A DNA stretch of 64,000 nucleotides from assembly GCA_025594325.1 (NCBI GenBank), contig JANHCV010000009.1:1426001-1490000 (forward strand). The letters run 5' to 3'. The notes below the pieces were generated by a model. That model ran no database searches. It worked only from the letters and a program-made list of their open reading frames with translations, and was not told the origin of the DNA. A program made the position numbers and the translations under genes. Source of the DNA: Blastocladiella emersonii ATCC 22665 (Eukaryota; Blastocladiomycota; Blastocladiomycetes; Blastocladiales; Blastocladiaceae). Below are positions 23,780 through 35,376 of the stretch, piece by piece; positions within the stretch are counted from its first letter, which is position 1; each line of letters begins with the position of its first letter.

Positions 23780-26303
23780 ACGAAAACTCATGAACTTGCT
23801 GCAATGCACTTCTCAGATCTTCCCGCCGAGCTGGTCACTGCGGTGCTGCGTTTGGCGACCCCGCGGCCTGTGGTCCCCGTCGCAACTTCCGGTTTCGCTG
23901 CAGTCGCCACCGAGCCCACGACGCAGTGGGTCTGGCGCTGCACCGTGTTGTTTGATCCGGCGCTCCAGGAGTGGATGTACCCAAACTCGAGAAACAACCG
24001 GCGCCTCAGCTTCTGGAGCCCGCAGCCCTTTGTCGACTTTTTCGAAAACCTCGTGACTCGTTATTATGACGATGATGACTTTTACTCCTCGATTTCGGAC
24101 AAGAATGTGCGCTGGTCGCCCGCGGTCGACGTTTTCGACGAGCCGACTCTTAAACGGATTGCCGCTCGGTTTGCGCAGGCACCACCGCCGCTTGGTCCGC
24201 CGTATGGAGTTGGCTCCGGAACCTGGTGCACAAACTACGACCCCGATCGCTTCGATTGTTATGGCGTCGCTTGGCCGAGACCAGCCGTCCGCATTTGTGA
24301 ACTGTTCCGTTTGGCACTAATGATCGCGGCGCAGGGTCGCGTCAGCCAAGTGCGTGCCTTGCTCGAACCGCTTTTGCAGACGCACATGCGGTGCCACCGC
24401 ACGCGCCTCCTCCACTGGGTTGTTGTCGATCTGGACATACGCCATTAGGTGCGCAACGCTATACATGACCACGCCCGCGCAATTGATCGCATCCACGGAT
24501 GGGACAAGGTTCGGCACTGGCCGACTTTTCCCGAGTACCTTGCACTCTCAGCGCTCAAGTGGTGGCGTCCCGAAATCCTTAAGATGCTTGAATCGCCCGA
24601 GTATTGTCTGAACAAGCCGCGTTTCCTCGACACCTTCCACCAGTACGGCCACATCCAATTCGGCGTGGCATCATGCGACCCTTGTCTTCCCACGACGCTG
24701 GTCATCGAAACACTTGGTTTCTTGGAGACCAGAGCGAGGACATCGAACGTCACCATTATCCCTCTGTCGCGGCTCTCTTTGCGAACAAGTGCAACGCGGA
24801 CTGTACGATGGAGCTGCTGCGCCGCTTCGACGACCGCAAAGTCCTCCTCGAACTTAACACCGATGTGCAACGCGCGATTGTGAAGTCGGCGCTTGGTGGC
24901 ATCGGCCTTGATACACTGCTTGCACGGGACGATCTGCAGGGGAACGAGGAGCGGCTTTTGATTCTCGCCGATTTTGGATTATTCGGCTATGACCAGTGGT
25001 CTAAACTCATTCTCACTCTTATTCGAAACGAGCCGCCGATGCTCCACCAGTTCGATCAACCCAACTTTAACTTCTACCGCTCCGAGGTCTACGCTCAAGG
25101 TATGCGTCTGTCTGCAGTAAACTCATGTCGGTTTTCAGGATAGATGACCGCGCATCCAATTTAGCGGTGTACTTTTCGACTGGTCTCGCCCAATTCGGAG
25201 ACGATCACGAGTTCGGGGAGGATGATTTCAGCGAAAACACGGATACTGATACTGACCCGGAGCCTGACGGCGATGCCAGCTCGATGTCCGATTTCGATTC
25301 CGATTTGCCGTCTACGGCCGCACGCACTGCTTCAGCAGGTCGTACTTGCTCAATCGTCCACGAGGTGACCTCACTCCTCGAGCTTGGAATGCGTCACGGT
25401 ATCCGCGAGTCATGCGTGCTTGACAGCCCCAATGTCTTCTCCGCCCTTGTGCGCGTTCGAGCTCTCAACGACGTGAATGCTTTCATCAACATTTATCGCG
25501 GTGCCTTTCACGTGTTTGAGACCTGCGACCGGTTGACGCGAAACTGCGCCCCAGACGCATCCTTGGAGTACGATGTCAGCCTCGCCGTTCCGTATGGCCG
25601 CTTGCTTGTCGCGCTTCTGTGTGATCCGGTCACTGCACCCGCCACGCTCGCCTATCTTTCAAAGCGACATGACGAGACCCGCCTCATTGCATTCTGGTAC
25701 TTTTACACGCTTCTGTTGCCCGAGGTCCATCACGGCACTGGTGCGATGCCGCGATGGGGCTTGAGCGCGTTCGCGTACTTGCATCAACTTCCCCGCGTCT
25801 ACTTCACGAGCGACGACTTGATCAACGCACCGATTATCCCGGTGTCGACGGGCGATTCCCGCAGCGACTCGCCGAATGGAGATCAGTCATCGCAGCCGCA
25901 ATTTCTCGTACCATTGGCTGGGGCTGCTGAACCGCACGATTCGCCACTGCCCGCCGACTTGCCGGATGCGGCGTGGGCTCCGTGGCAGTACGCGGTTTAC
26001 TCCATGCTCACGAAGATTCCCAACTTCAAAATCACGGCCAGTGCGATTCCCGAACCCGTCCGCCGGGCTTTGTTCTCGCGCGAAGTGCTCTGCCGAGCCA
26101 ACTTTCTTCGCCGAGGCGAGTCAATGAGCGGCGTGCCTAGGCCAGGTTCCGAAACGGCATGGGTTATTGAACAGCTCTACTTCATTGCACCTGACGTGTT
26201 GTTCAACAATCTCGTTTGCGCCAGCGTCACGAGACCAGTCAGCGTTTAGCGCATGCTCCCACGTGGCGCGCTCGATGGAATGCGCTCGCCCAAGTGGCTG
26301 CTT
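23780..26303 (+). pseudogene. Family A protein, copy 3, 5' portion split by a transposon
   Basis: Family A N-terminal sequence begins where sister copies have ATG, but here the codon is ACG (23780). The next in-frame ATG is 23803. It then shows FSDLPAELVTAVLRLATPRP, TTQWVWRC and a long conserved body. An in-frame TAG lies at 24446 and the frame shifts at about 24725. A GTATGC donor at 25100 marks the family intron position. The second exon (from about 25131) runs to SPKWLL at 26303, with a TAG at 26247-26249 just before. There the transposon begins, and the missing C-terminus is found 8.6 kb downstream at 34933. Several independent lesions show it is dead. Confidence 0.8.
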
Positions 26304-26309
26304 TAGAGT

Positions 26310-26610
26310 TGCCGCCTCAGCATATCGCTCTGGTCGATATGCGATATTGGGAAAAAATTTCGAGATCGATATCAAAATAGCGCCCAGATTTCGACTCCCA
26401 GCGATAGCGATTTTTTCAATTTTTGCTTGAGGGAGGGTCGATATTTGGGGGTCCGATATCGATATTCCAGGTCTTATGTGGGTCGCGATAGCGATATTCC
26501 AGGTCTTATGTGGGTCGCGATAGCGATATTGCAGGCGTGGGTGAGCGTGCGATATTCATCTCACCAGCACGAAATGTCAGCGATATCTGAGGATCAGGTT
26601 AGCGATATCA
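26310..26610. repeat. Left subterminal GATATC-rich repeats of the hAT element
   Basis: AT-richer DNA with many near-palindromic words such as CGATATC, GCGATATTCCAGG and GCGATAGCGAT. A TGGGTCGCGATAGCGATATT-type unit recurs in tandem near 26480-26530. Clustered subterminal motifs are typical transposase-binding arrays in hAT elements. Confidence 0.65.
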
Positions 26611-26896
26611 ATTTCCTTTCTTGCATTTAAGGCGCTAATTCGCCCACAAGGCTTGTGGAAGACAACAGCAGTCAGAAAACGTTGCAACTATAATCCTTAC
26701 TTTAAATGCACACACATCAACATGCAGAAATTGCGCAACAGATTTAACAATGATGAAGTCTCACAGAAAGGACCGCCAACGTGCAAAAACGAGTGACTTC
26801 TCTGAGGCAAATAGGGACAAGGGTGGATCAATGGACTAAGAAGGACTATGACTATATTTTAACAGGGGGAAGGATTCAAACACCTAACGTTCACAA

Positions 26897-29117
26897 CTAC
26901 TTGCGCTTGCCCTTGGCAGCGGCTTCCGCTGCCTCACAGCCAAGGAGCTCCATTTTGTTCAGGACAAATGAGCGGAACATCTTGGCACCAAGACGGCTAC
27001 GGTTGTGCCGCAGAACAGTTCGGCAGACAGAGAATAGACGTTCAACACTAGTTGTTGTAGCTGGGACAGCAAGCAGGTCAAGCGCAACGCGGGAAAACTC
27101 TGGGAACGACTCCCGCTTTTCGCGCCAGAAGTCAAGAGGCGACTGCTACCTTGTCATTGGCAATGCTGTTCATGAGAATGATGAAGCGCTCGTTTTTGTC
27201 GACAAGAGTTTTCGCTGGCTTGCGGACGTCAAATGCAAGTGTGTCGTCATCTGAGTCGGAATCCAAGTCAATCGGATCTGTCATGGAAGCGCTCCATCCA
27301 TCAAGCAAAGGTCGGGTGCGATTGACAGCCTGGAGCTTCTCGAGTGGCTCAAGGACGTACTCGGCGTAGTAAGGATCAGACGCTCCGTAGTTTCGCCAAT
27401 CAATAACGCTTGCACGGTTATGGCTGCGCGGGCTGAGCCAGGTGGCCACTGTGAAAACGTAGGGCAAGCGTTTGTAAAGTTTGTTCAGCAAGCCGTAAGA
27501 AGCGAATGCGGCGATTGCGACAATGAGACGAGCTTGCTGGTCTCGAAGCATCAGCTGGCGCTCTTTTCCTGCAGGCAGCCTTTTTGCAGGGCCCACAAGG
27601 ACTGGCACAGTCTTGATTTCGTCTTCAAGCGTTTCAGCTGTGCAGGGAGGAGCGCGAACACCAAGCTGACGTCGCGCTGCACACTACGGTTAACGCTGTG
27701 CTGAACACAAAAGACAAGAACGAGATGGTCGCCGCCGTGCTCATCCCAAAGAACCCGGAGCGCGGCCTCGTTGGCCGAAGCACTGTCGGCAGCAATCAAA
27801 AAGATCTGGTTGAGGCCGAGGTCGTAGTCGCCGAGCACGTCGAGGATGGTCTGCGCAATTCCCTCACCAGTCTTCTCGTCCGTTGGCACAAGATCAAGCA
27901 CGCATTCGTGACGCTCCCACTTCCCGTCCACAAGAATGATGAATGAAGCGCGTATACCTAAGGTGAGAACGCACGGCGCGGTGTCAGTCATCTTGATCCG
28001 AGGAACGGGACAGGGCTGGCGCGAAAGTCAGACGCTGGCGTCTGACTTCCGCGCCGAGCAAAAGTGCGACGCCAGCGTCTGACTTTCGCGCCGAGCAAAA
28101 GTGCGACGCCAGCGTCTGACTTTCGCGCCGAGCAAAAGTGCGACGCCAGCGTCTGACTTTCGCGCCGAGCAAAAGTGCGACGCCAGCGTCTGACTTTCGC
28201 GCCGAGCAAAAGTGCAACGCTGGCGTTCGACTTTCGCGCCGAGCAAAAGTGCGACGCTGGCGTTCGACTTGAGCGCCGAGCAAAAGTGCGACGCTGGCGT
28301 TCGACTTGAGCGCCGAGCAAAAGTGCGACGCTGGCGTTCGACTTGAGCGCCGAGCAAAAGTGCGACGCTGGCGTTCGACTTGAGCGCCGAGCAAAAGTGC
28401 GACGCCGGCGTTCGACTTGAGCGCCGAGCAAAAGTGCGACGCCGGCGTCTGACTTTCGCGCCGAGCAAAAGTGCGACGTCAGCGTCTGACTTTCGCGCCG
28501 AGCAAAAGTGCGACGCCAGCGTCTGACTTTCGCGCCGAGCAAAAGTGCGACATCAGCGTCTGACTTTCGCGCCGTGCAAAAGTGCGACGCCAGCGTTCGA
28601 CTTGAGCGCCGAGCAAAAGTGCGACGCCGGCGTCTGACTTTCGCGCCGAGCAAAAGTGCGACGCCAGCGTCCGATATCGCGCCGAGCAGAAGCCGGACCC
28701 AGACGCGCAAGAAGGAGAAAAAAACGTACCAATGAATGCGAGTGAGTTGGAGGACGTCCAGCCGTCGATCATGAGCGTGATGAGCGAGATGCGCAACGTG
28801 AGAAGGGCGCGCGTGCGGTCGCCAACGCGGATCGCCGCGCGGAGGATGCGGTTGGACGTGGCTGTGCGGTGCAGGATCTTGACGTCGGGACAGACGGTCC
28901 CAATGAGCTTGCGGAACGACTTGGACTCGGCGACCGAAATCGACTGGTCCTTGGTGCACACAGACTTGACGAGCGCCTCCTCGAACGCAGCCTGCGTCGC
29001 GGCCTTGCCGCTGGCCGTTGAACCAGCGGGCCGCTTGGTGCCCGATGAAGATGATGGCGTAGATGCCGAACTCGATGCGGCCTTTGCGGTACTCCCGCCG
29101 CTGCCACGAGTCGCCAT
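26897..29117 (-). pseudogene. hAT-family transposase, frameshifted
   Basis: The ATG at 29117 opens an S/A/T-rich N-terminus, then typical hAT sequence (FRKLIGTVCPDVKILHR, LMIDGWTSSNSLAFIG). Exon 1 ends at 28730. A 772-nt intron (28729-27958, GTACGT to TTAG) is largely a 37-bp minisatellite. Exon 2 restores the RNase H-like fold (FIILVDGKWERHECVLDL, then FLIAADSASANEAA). Two frame breaks follow, near 27590 and 27150. The C-terminal hAT dimerisation block is clear (LAVPATTTSVERLFSVCR, LRHNRSRLGAKMF), ending with TAG at 26897. The protein would cut and paste the element and is inactive as read here. No BED zinc finger is evident. Confidence 0.8.
28021..28690. repeat. 37-bp minisatellite array in the transposase intron
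   Basis: Exactly 17 units of 37 bp run in perfect phase from 28041 to 28669, with partial units at both ends. Units differ by a few bases (CAGCGTCTGAC versus TGGCGTTCGAC types, block-wise). Each unit contains an imperfect inverted repeat centred on GACGC-CA-GCGTC flanked by AAAGT and ACTTT. Because 37 is not a multiple of three, the array encodes no repeat protein in one frame. It lies wholly inside the intron. Confidence 0.9.
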
Positions 29118-32100
29118 GATTGAGTTACGTTTCAAGATCGAATTCAAGCCGATCGCTAAATTGGCCCAAGTCTGGCGCGACGGGAGAGAGAGGAAGCACC
29201 GCGGCGGCGCGGGAGGGCGAGAGTGTGCAGGGCAGGCCGCCGCCGCTGCGACCGAGTGATGAAATACTGTGTACTCGGCTCACGTGAGATGCACCTGAGC
29301 GCGTTGCCACCGGCATGTCCCCCGCCTCGCACGCGGGCAGGTTCCAAGCCTGCACGCATAGCGCCAAGCATGTCGACCAGATCAGTCAGAGCAGGTTGTG
29401 TGTACACGCATGTTCGCGAGAAGGGGTCAAACTGTCCCTTGAAGCCCTGAGCTGGTGGATCGCGACTCGCGAGACGCGCGATGGCTTCTCCAGACGCATC
29501 TTTCGCGCACAGGAGAGTTGCCCTAGAGCACGGCAGCGCAACGGTGAACAAGCGAGGGCTCAGAGAGTGAGAGCTGGTCGCAGATCGTGGCGAGAATGCA
29601 AGGCGGCGCGCAGAGTGCTCGTGTCGCGATCGCAGACCGCGGCGGCGTGTACTCGCTGTAATCGCGTGATTCGCGGGCGAGCGCTTGTTGTACAGCTTCA
29701 GCGCATCGCACAGGTCCTCGGACTTTGTGTTGGGAAGCAGGCAGGCGAGCAGGAAGGCGCCCGCGCCTGTGCGCATCGCGGGCAGCGAGGTACAGCATCT
29801 ACATGCGTTGAAACAGGGCGCAACGTGTCCGAGGAATCGTGCCTGGTTACCGCTGACAACATGCGGCGCGATAGAAGACTCTCGCGGCCTCTAACGCGTT
29901 CGTTCTTTTGTTGATCGCTCATCAATCCCGCGTCGCTTAAGGCGCGCTTGTCTCAAGCAGCTCAAGACGGCGCACGGCAGCAAGTTGCATGAAGACCTCC
30001 GTTGCATGTAAGCCCGTCGGTTGAGATCTAACCAGGGGAGGAGGCGGCGAGTGTCCGTGGCGGTGCGCGGAGAAGCCACCTGCGCCGTGTGGCGCGACGC
30101 GTCTCCCCCGCGCGACTATGGTCGCGGACGAGCCCCGTTGCTGGGCACGAGACTCGGTGCAACCGGACCGAGTGAATCAGGTGCCGCTCCGTGGTTTTGT
30201 ACCCTGGCAGGCACGGTGAGGACGGTCGCCACTCCGCGTGAAGCTTGGGAGAGATAGAAGAGGCGCGGACCGACCTGTCCGACCATCGCCGCCCATACGA
30301 ACGAGTACCAAGCGCGGACGCGGGAAAGGCGGAAGCTACCCGACTAACACCGAGTTGGAGCTCAGCGAGAGAGTTCAACGACCGCGTTGTCCGCGGTCGC
30401 AACGCAGAACGGCGGTGCTCACTCTCTTGAACGGAGCACCACTCAAGGACAACGTGCAGTAAGAGTCTGCCGCAAGTGACCCCATACACTTTGTGCATCG
30501 TGTCGCGGCGCCCCAAAGTCGCTGAATTCGAAACGGTGCCGCGGAAGTCGTGGTCGTCCGCTGGGAGTGACCTTGGCGCGACGCAAGCGACGCGGGCCGA
30601 TCCGCTACTCGTCGGCGGGATCCCACCTTGCTGTGGGCCTCGCGCGTGTCAGAACCGGTTGCAGGGACACTGGATGGATGGCTAAGTACGAGATCGCGGC
30701 TCCGGCGAGCAACAGCGAGCTCGGGAAGCGCCGATACGCGCGCACCACGAGTGCAAGTGACGCGGGCCACCTTGAGGCTCGTCCCATCGCCTCGCGACTC
30801 GCACGACGGTAAGCCCCCGTCAGGCGTGAGATATGGTCTCAGGACCCAACGCAACTGCATCTGAGGCTCGCGAGTCTGCGGCCCTGTGTGCTGGACACGC
30901 GGGACGTGCTCGCTGCAGCGCGCTGCAACGGGCGGGTGAGAGACTCAAGGGACGCGGTGAAGCGCGTGGTAAGCGCTGTTCTCCTCGACACCACCTCACC
31001 AAACACCATGGTCCATGGCGCTCGGGTTACTCTTGAGTCGGCATCGACATGGAGTGCGAGAAGCCGGCGAACCTGAGCCGCAAGGACCGACGCGAGAGTT
31101 GTTGCGGCGCGGGACAGTCGCTCGCCCACGCTTGCTGCGCCGTCCCTCAGCGCGCAACGTTTCGATGTGCCTGACCCTCTGCCTCCTCCTGGCTCCCGGC
31201 CCGCGGTATCGCCGGGATTGGAAGTTGCGCGGCCGCCCCGCTCAGCCTGAAGTTGAGGCGGCGACCCGCTGGGCCGTCCCTCACGATCACGCAACTCTTC
31301 TGCAACGAAACCTCGCCGCGCAGGCAGCGCGCAGTTTGCAACCACTGCGGGGATCCGCGGTACACGCGTCGCCGGCATCTCGCTCACACGAGCACGGCGA
31401 CGGTGGAAAAACAGCCGCCTCCCTCCGAGGTCGAGGTCGAAGGCGAGTCACGCGCGGCCATGGTCACCGCGCAGCGAAGTTTGCGCCGATCCTTCCTTTC
31501 CACGCAACGTTCGCGTTACTCAGCGCGGCCATGGGCGGGAATCGTGAGACACGGGACGGGTTTCACAGGGACACGGCAGTCGGTGGGCCGAACTCCGACT
31601 GGTTCAGAAAGTGGGGTAACTGACAGCGGGTCGACCTGGCGGACAGGTGGCGAGCGAACTGTCGCGCGAGTTGCGGACGCGACAACTGCATGTGTGCGAT
31701 CATGCGCGAGAGCTCAACGAGGAGACGGCTTCGCTGAAAGATATATATGAACTTTAGAGCGAGGGAGGCGGTGCGCACGCGGCGGCGTAAACAGTGCGAC
31801 CGCGGGAGGATGGCAGCGGGATGTGCGTGTTTTGTCTCGCGTAGGCGTATGCTCACGTTGCGCGAGGAGAGACGGACGTGTCAAGATGCACGCGGAGAAC
31901 GCGCACAGGGCGGCACGGGTGTGGCAAGACATGAGCGGATACGGCGTGGGTCGGGACGCGGGCGATTAAGCGCAGCGTGAAGCTCGTGGTGCCTGGTTCG
32001 CTGCGCGGTGCAGGACGACGAGGGCATGCAAGGGCGTCAAGAACGTCACATGCGGATGAGCGAGTACATCGCGATCCGTAGCGGGATACGCACGTCGCGA

Positions 32101-33586
32101 GGAACGGGTGTAGCGCGACCCGTCGCAGGGAACGGGTACTGCGCGATACGCGGCGAGGTGAGAGGGAGCGTCGCAAAGAACGAGGGCAACGCTATCCACG
32201 GCGAGGCGCGGGCGAGCGTCGCGAGAAACGAGTGCAGAGCGATCCACGGCGCGACGCCTGCGTCGCGAAGAATGGTCACAGCGCAATCCACGGCGAGATG
32301 CGGGCGTCGCGAAGAACGAGAGCAGCGCGATCCACGGCGGGGCGCGGGCTTCGCGAAGGTCGGTCGCGACGCGATCCGCGGCGGGATGCACCGCGTGCGG
32401 TGAATGCGACATGGTGTGCGGCGAGGTGCGGGCGTCGCAAAGAACGAGCGCAGCACGATCCGCGGCGAGGTGTGGGCGGGGTGCGGGCGTCGCAAAGAAC
32501 GAGCGCAGCATGGTCCGCGGCGGGATGCACCGCGTGCGGCGAATGCGACGTGGTGTGCGGCATGGAGCGGGCGGTGCTAGGGACGAGGTCAACGAGTACT
32601 GAGGGGCGAGGTTGGGCGAGCGGCAGGTGAGTGGGCGGCATGTGCGTGGAACGGAGTGGGAGCTGTGTAGCGCGCCGTACGCGCCGTGCGGCGACAGGCC
32701 GAGCGCCGCACATCGCGCGCGTTACGCCACGAGGAACATTCGCGACTGAGAGCTGGGAACTTCGAGGGGTCCGTGTTGCAGCGCAGTGGGGGAGGCGCGG
32801 CTTATCGCGCGGCGGAGGACGAGAATGAATGTTGAATGGCAGTGCGTCAGTACAGCGGGTCGCATCGCGAGGAGCGAAGCGCGAGTACAGCGCGGCAGGG
32901 AGCGAAGGGAGGGGTTTAGCGAGGAGCGGGGGAGCTGGCTGGCGCGGAGCGGGTGCGAAGAAAGGGGATGAGGGAGGCGAGGGGCACGGCGAATACGCTG
33001 TGGGGCGGGGAACGAGAGCACGGCGTCATAGAGGGAAGGTTGCAAGGGCAATCACGCGATGCTAGAGGAGACCAAAGTAGCAGTTCGAGGTCACGCGCGC
33101 GGGTCGCACTGCGAGCGAGCCATGGCGCCGGTCCGAGTGGGAGCGGCACGAATGTAGCGAGCGGCGCGCGAGGAGACGAGGCGTCGCGGGACGAGGCGAT
33201 GGAAGCGCTCGTGTTCGAGTCGCACAGGCGGGCGGCGGCGCAGTGCAGCGAGTTACATGTTCAGATCATCGGAATACATGGCAGGCGGGATCGGACGAGA
33301 GGAGAGACGGAGCTGGTCGCGCGTTGTGCAATCGACTGGGCGAGGGACGCGAGACAAAGATCGCGCGTCGCGGTGATATGGGATCCCACGTGCGGGCGAA
33401 TTCGCCACGTGGCGGCAGGCTTCTCGTTTTCGCTCCACGGAGATCAACGGGCCAGGCCGGCGCCGAGCTGCCCCGCCCGCCCTCGCTTGCTCACCGCCGT
33501 GCACACTCTCCCTCCCTCCCTCCCGCCTCTCTTCCGCCCCCGCTCGCGCATCTTGGATCGCTCCCTCCCAGAAAGTGCTCTTGACC
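29118..33586. other. Central spacer of the hAT element, no confident gene
   Basis: This 4.4 kb of GC-rich DNA lies between the two divergent genes of the element. All open frames are short, overlap on both strands and lack recognisable motifs. From about 32000 to 32600 it becomes repetitive. It presumably contains both promoters. Confidence 0.45.
32160..32580. repeat. Degenerate GC-rich tandem repeats
   Basis: Words such as GCGATCCACGGCG, GCGGGCGTCGC and AAGAACGAGCGCAGC recur about every 50-65 bases. A longer repeat, GATGCACCGCGTGCGG plus flanks, appears at 32385 and 32524. The units are too diverged to fix a period by eye. Confidence 0.5.
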
Positions 33587-34694
33587 ATGGCATCAACACC
33601 CGACGCACCCGCCGCGCCGCCGCCAGCTGCAGAACCAGGCGTCAAGGGCAACAACTCATTCATGGCGTTGGGCGTGGTCCCGGAGACGGCGTTGGCAACG
33701 GGCGGGGGCGCCTCCAAGGGCAAGGCTAAGCGCGCCGCCTCGTCGCCGGGCGCCCCGCCGTCCAAGAAGCGCAACAGCAAGCAGCCGCCGTCCAAGGAGT
33801 CGAGTGCCGCCGCCGCCGCCAGCACCGTTGACAAGGGCTATGCCGATTTCGTCGACGCTCAGCTGGCCATCAACCAGGTCGCCAACGACGCGCTTCCGCC
33901 GCTGTCCAACGTTAAGGTACGCTTTTCTGTGTCACCCTCCCGCTGGCGTCACACTTTTGCTCGGCGCGAAAGTCGAACGCTGGCGTCACACTTTTCCTTG
34001 GCGCAAAAGTCAGACGCTCGCGTCACACTTTTGCTCGGCGCGAAAGTCGAACGCTGGCGTCGCACTTTTCCTCGGCGCAAAAGTCAGACGCTCGCGTCGC
34101 ACTTTTGCTTGGCGCGAAAGTCAGACGCTGGCGTCGCACTTTTCCTCGGCGCAAAAGTCAGACGCTGGCGTCGCACTTTTGGTCGGCGCAAAAGTCAGAC
34201 GCTGGCGTCGCACTTTTGGTCGGCGCAAAAGTCAGACGCTGGCGTCACACTTTTCCTCGGCGCAAAAGTCAGACGCTGGCGTCGCACTTTCGTGCCAGCC
34301 CTGTCCCGTTCCTCTCCAATGCTTCCATGCGTGCGCGATCACATCACTCACTGTGTTCAAGCCTCTCTCATAGGCAATTATGTGGACTCCCTTGACGACA
34401 CTGGTTGGTCACGCCATTGTTGGTGCTTCGTGCCTTCTGGAAGGAAAGGTGCAGGCTGTGGACGTTGAGCTTTCAGCCGAGTCAATCCAGAATGTGATTG
34501 AGGGCAACGCTCCAATCCACGCCAGTAAACTTCTCGTTCCGCTGTTTGTATTACATATATTTAGTTTGATTCATAACTCAATTGGTTGCATCACTTTGAG
34601 GGCTGTGGAGACGTCACGCATACGGTTCGCGCGAACTGAACTGACTACCCTCTCTAAAAACTGTAGCAATATACGCGATGTACGTTTTTTATAA
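33587..34694 (+). CDS. Second gene of the hAT element, two exons, unrecognised
   Basis: The ATG at 33587 begins a 110-residue exon: an A/P-rich start, a basic nuclear-localisation-like stretch (SKKRNSKQPPSKES) and a helical end (VDAQLAINQVANDALPPL). The intron is 33917-34373 (GTACGC to ATAG, 457 nt, phase 0) and contains the same minisatellite as the transposase intron. Exon 2 continues in frame to a stop at 34694 and includes LTTLVGHAIVGASCLLEG and VDVELSAESIQNVIEGNA. The product is about 217 residues. It is not a transposase I know. It could be an accessory protein of the element or a captured host fragment. The last 40 residues are compositionally different and the true end may be earlier. 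Confidence 0.5.
33936..34296. repeat. 37-bp minisatellite array in the second gene's intron
   Basis: Nine full units of 37 bp run in phase from 33941 to 34273, plus partial units. They are homologous to the array at 28.0-28.7 kb and, relative to transcription, in the same orientation. Immediately after the array a 21-bp stretch (34294-34314) is identical to the one following the other array (28000-28020, reverse strand). Confidence 0.9.
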
Positions 34695-34915
34695 TAGATC
34701 CGGAGGCGATATCAGGGATTTTTGGCATTTGGGCGGCGATATCGATACTCTGATCCCCTGGTGGGGCGATAGCGATATCGCGTTTCGCGAGGGCCGGGCA
34801 AGCGATATTTAGGGGGCCAATATCGATATTTTGGAAATTCATGTAGGCGCGACGGCAAGCGATTTCGATACCCTGGCGGGGACTGTTGAGCGATTTTGAT
34901 ATATGTGAGCTGAGA
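34695..34915. repeat. Right subterminal GATATC-rich repeats of the hAT element
   Basis: Repeated GGCGATATC, GCGATAGCGATATCG and CAATATCGATATTTTGG words occur over about 200 bp. They mirror the left-end repeats in inverted orientation and end 17 bp before the element border. Confidence 0.65.
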
Positions 34916-34932
34916 TGGGGGCGGCAAGCAGC

Positions 34933-35120
34933 CGCTGCTTGCTGCGGCGACTGTGATCCTTGATCAATACGGGCATTTGGATGCGACTTTAGCCGGACCT
35001 CTGGGTGCGTTGTTTGCGGCAGCGACGAAAGCGGCGACGTCGGGTGAGTTCCAAGTCCTGTTTTGCGCAGAGTGCAAGCGCCGTGCGCTTGATGTTTCGC
35101 GGATAACGCGTTTTGTATGA
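34933..35120 (+). pseudogene. Family A protein, copy 3, 3' portion beyond the transposon
   Basis: It begins at the target duplication and continues the gene broken at 26303. LDQYGHLDATLAG, LFAAATKAATSGEFQVLF and ECKRRALDVSRI match the C-termini of the copies ending at 20046 and 43876. Stop TGA at 35118. Confidence 0.85.
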
Positions 35121-35376
35121 GATACATTGCCACTCTATTTATCAAGCCTGTGTAGTGAGGGTCGTTGGTGAGGTTTGTTTTCGCCATTCGCTCGACGTGA
35201 ACGGTTTGCTGCAGCGGAGACACGTTGCGCCACACCTTGTTTGTGACAGCCCCAAGGCGTGACCTGACTGAGACTGAGACTGAGACGACGCCACACCGCT
35301 CGGCCGCTCAAGTGGCGCCCGCGGACCGTTTGCATCCGCCCTCGCTCTCTCGTATCGTTAAGCCCACCACGCACCC

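Larger units (their letters stand above)
26304..34932. mobile_element. hAT-type DNA transposon, about 8.6 kb
   Basis: The insertion splits a family A gene in two. Its outer borders are set by comparison with undisrupted sister copies. The flanking 8-bp duplication, GGCTGCTT at 26296-26303 and CGCTGCTT at 34933-34940, differs at one base and has the hAT length. The left end begins TAGAG, as hAT termini often do. The two ends share an inverted TTGCCGCC five bases in, then inverted GATATC-rich subterminal repeats. Inside are a decayed hAT transposase (minus strand) and a spliced second gene (plus strand), divergently arranged about a 4.4-kb GC-rich spacer. Confidence 0.8.

Noticed and set aside
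28021-28690. Arginine/serine-rich repeat protein encoded by the array
   Set aside because: Open frames across the array arise because the unit lacks stops in several frames. 37 is not divisible by three, and the hAT domains splice across it.
29118-33586. Genes in the central part of the hAT element
   Set aside because: All frames are short, R/A-rich and equally open on both strands, with no family motif.
28021-34296. CRISPR-like repeat arrays
   Set aside because: The units are contiguous 37-bp tandem repeats with no spacers, in a eukaryotic transposon. They are minisatellites.
33500-35120. Second gene of the hAT element as part of the family A gene
   Set aside because: The family A continuation starts only at 34933. 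The 33587 gene has unrelated sequence and lies inside the element.
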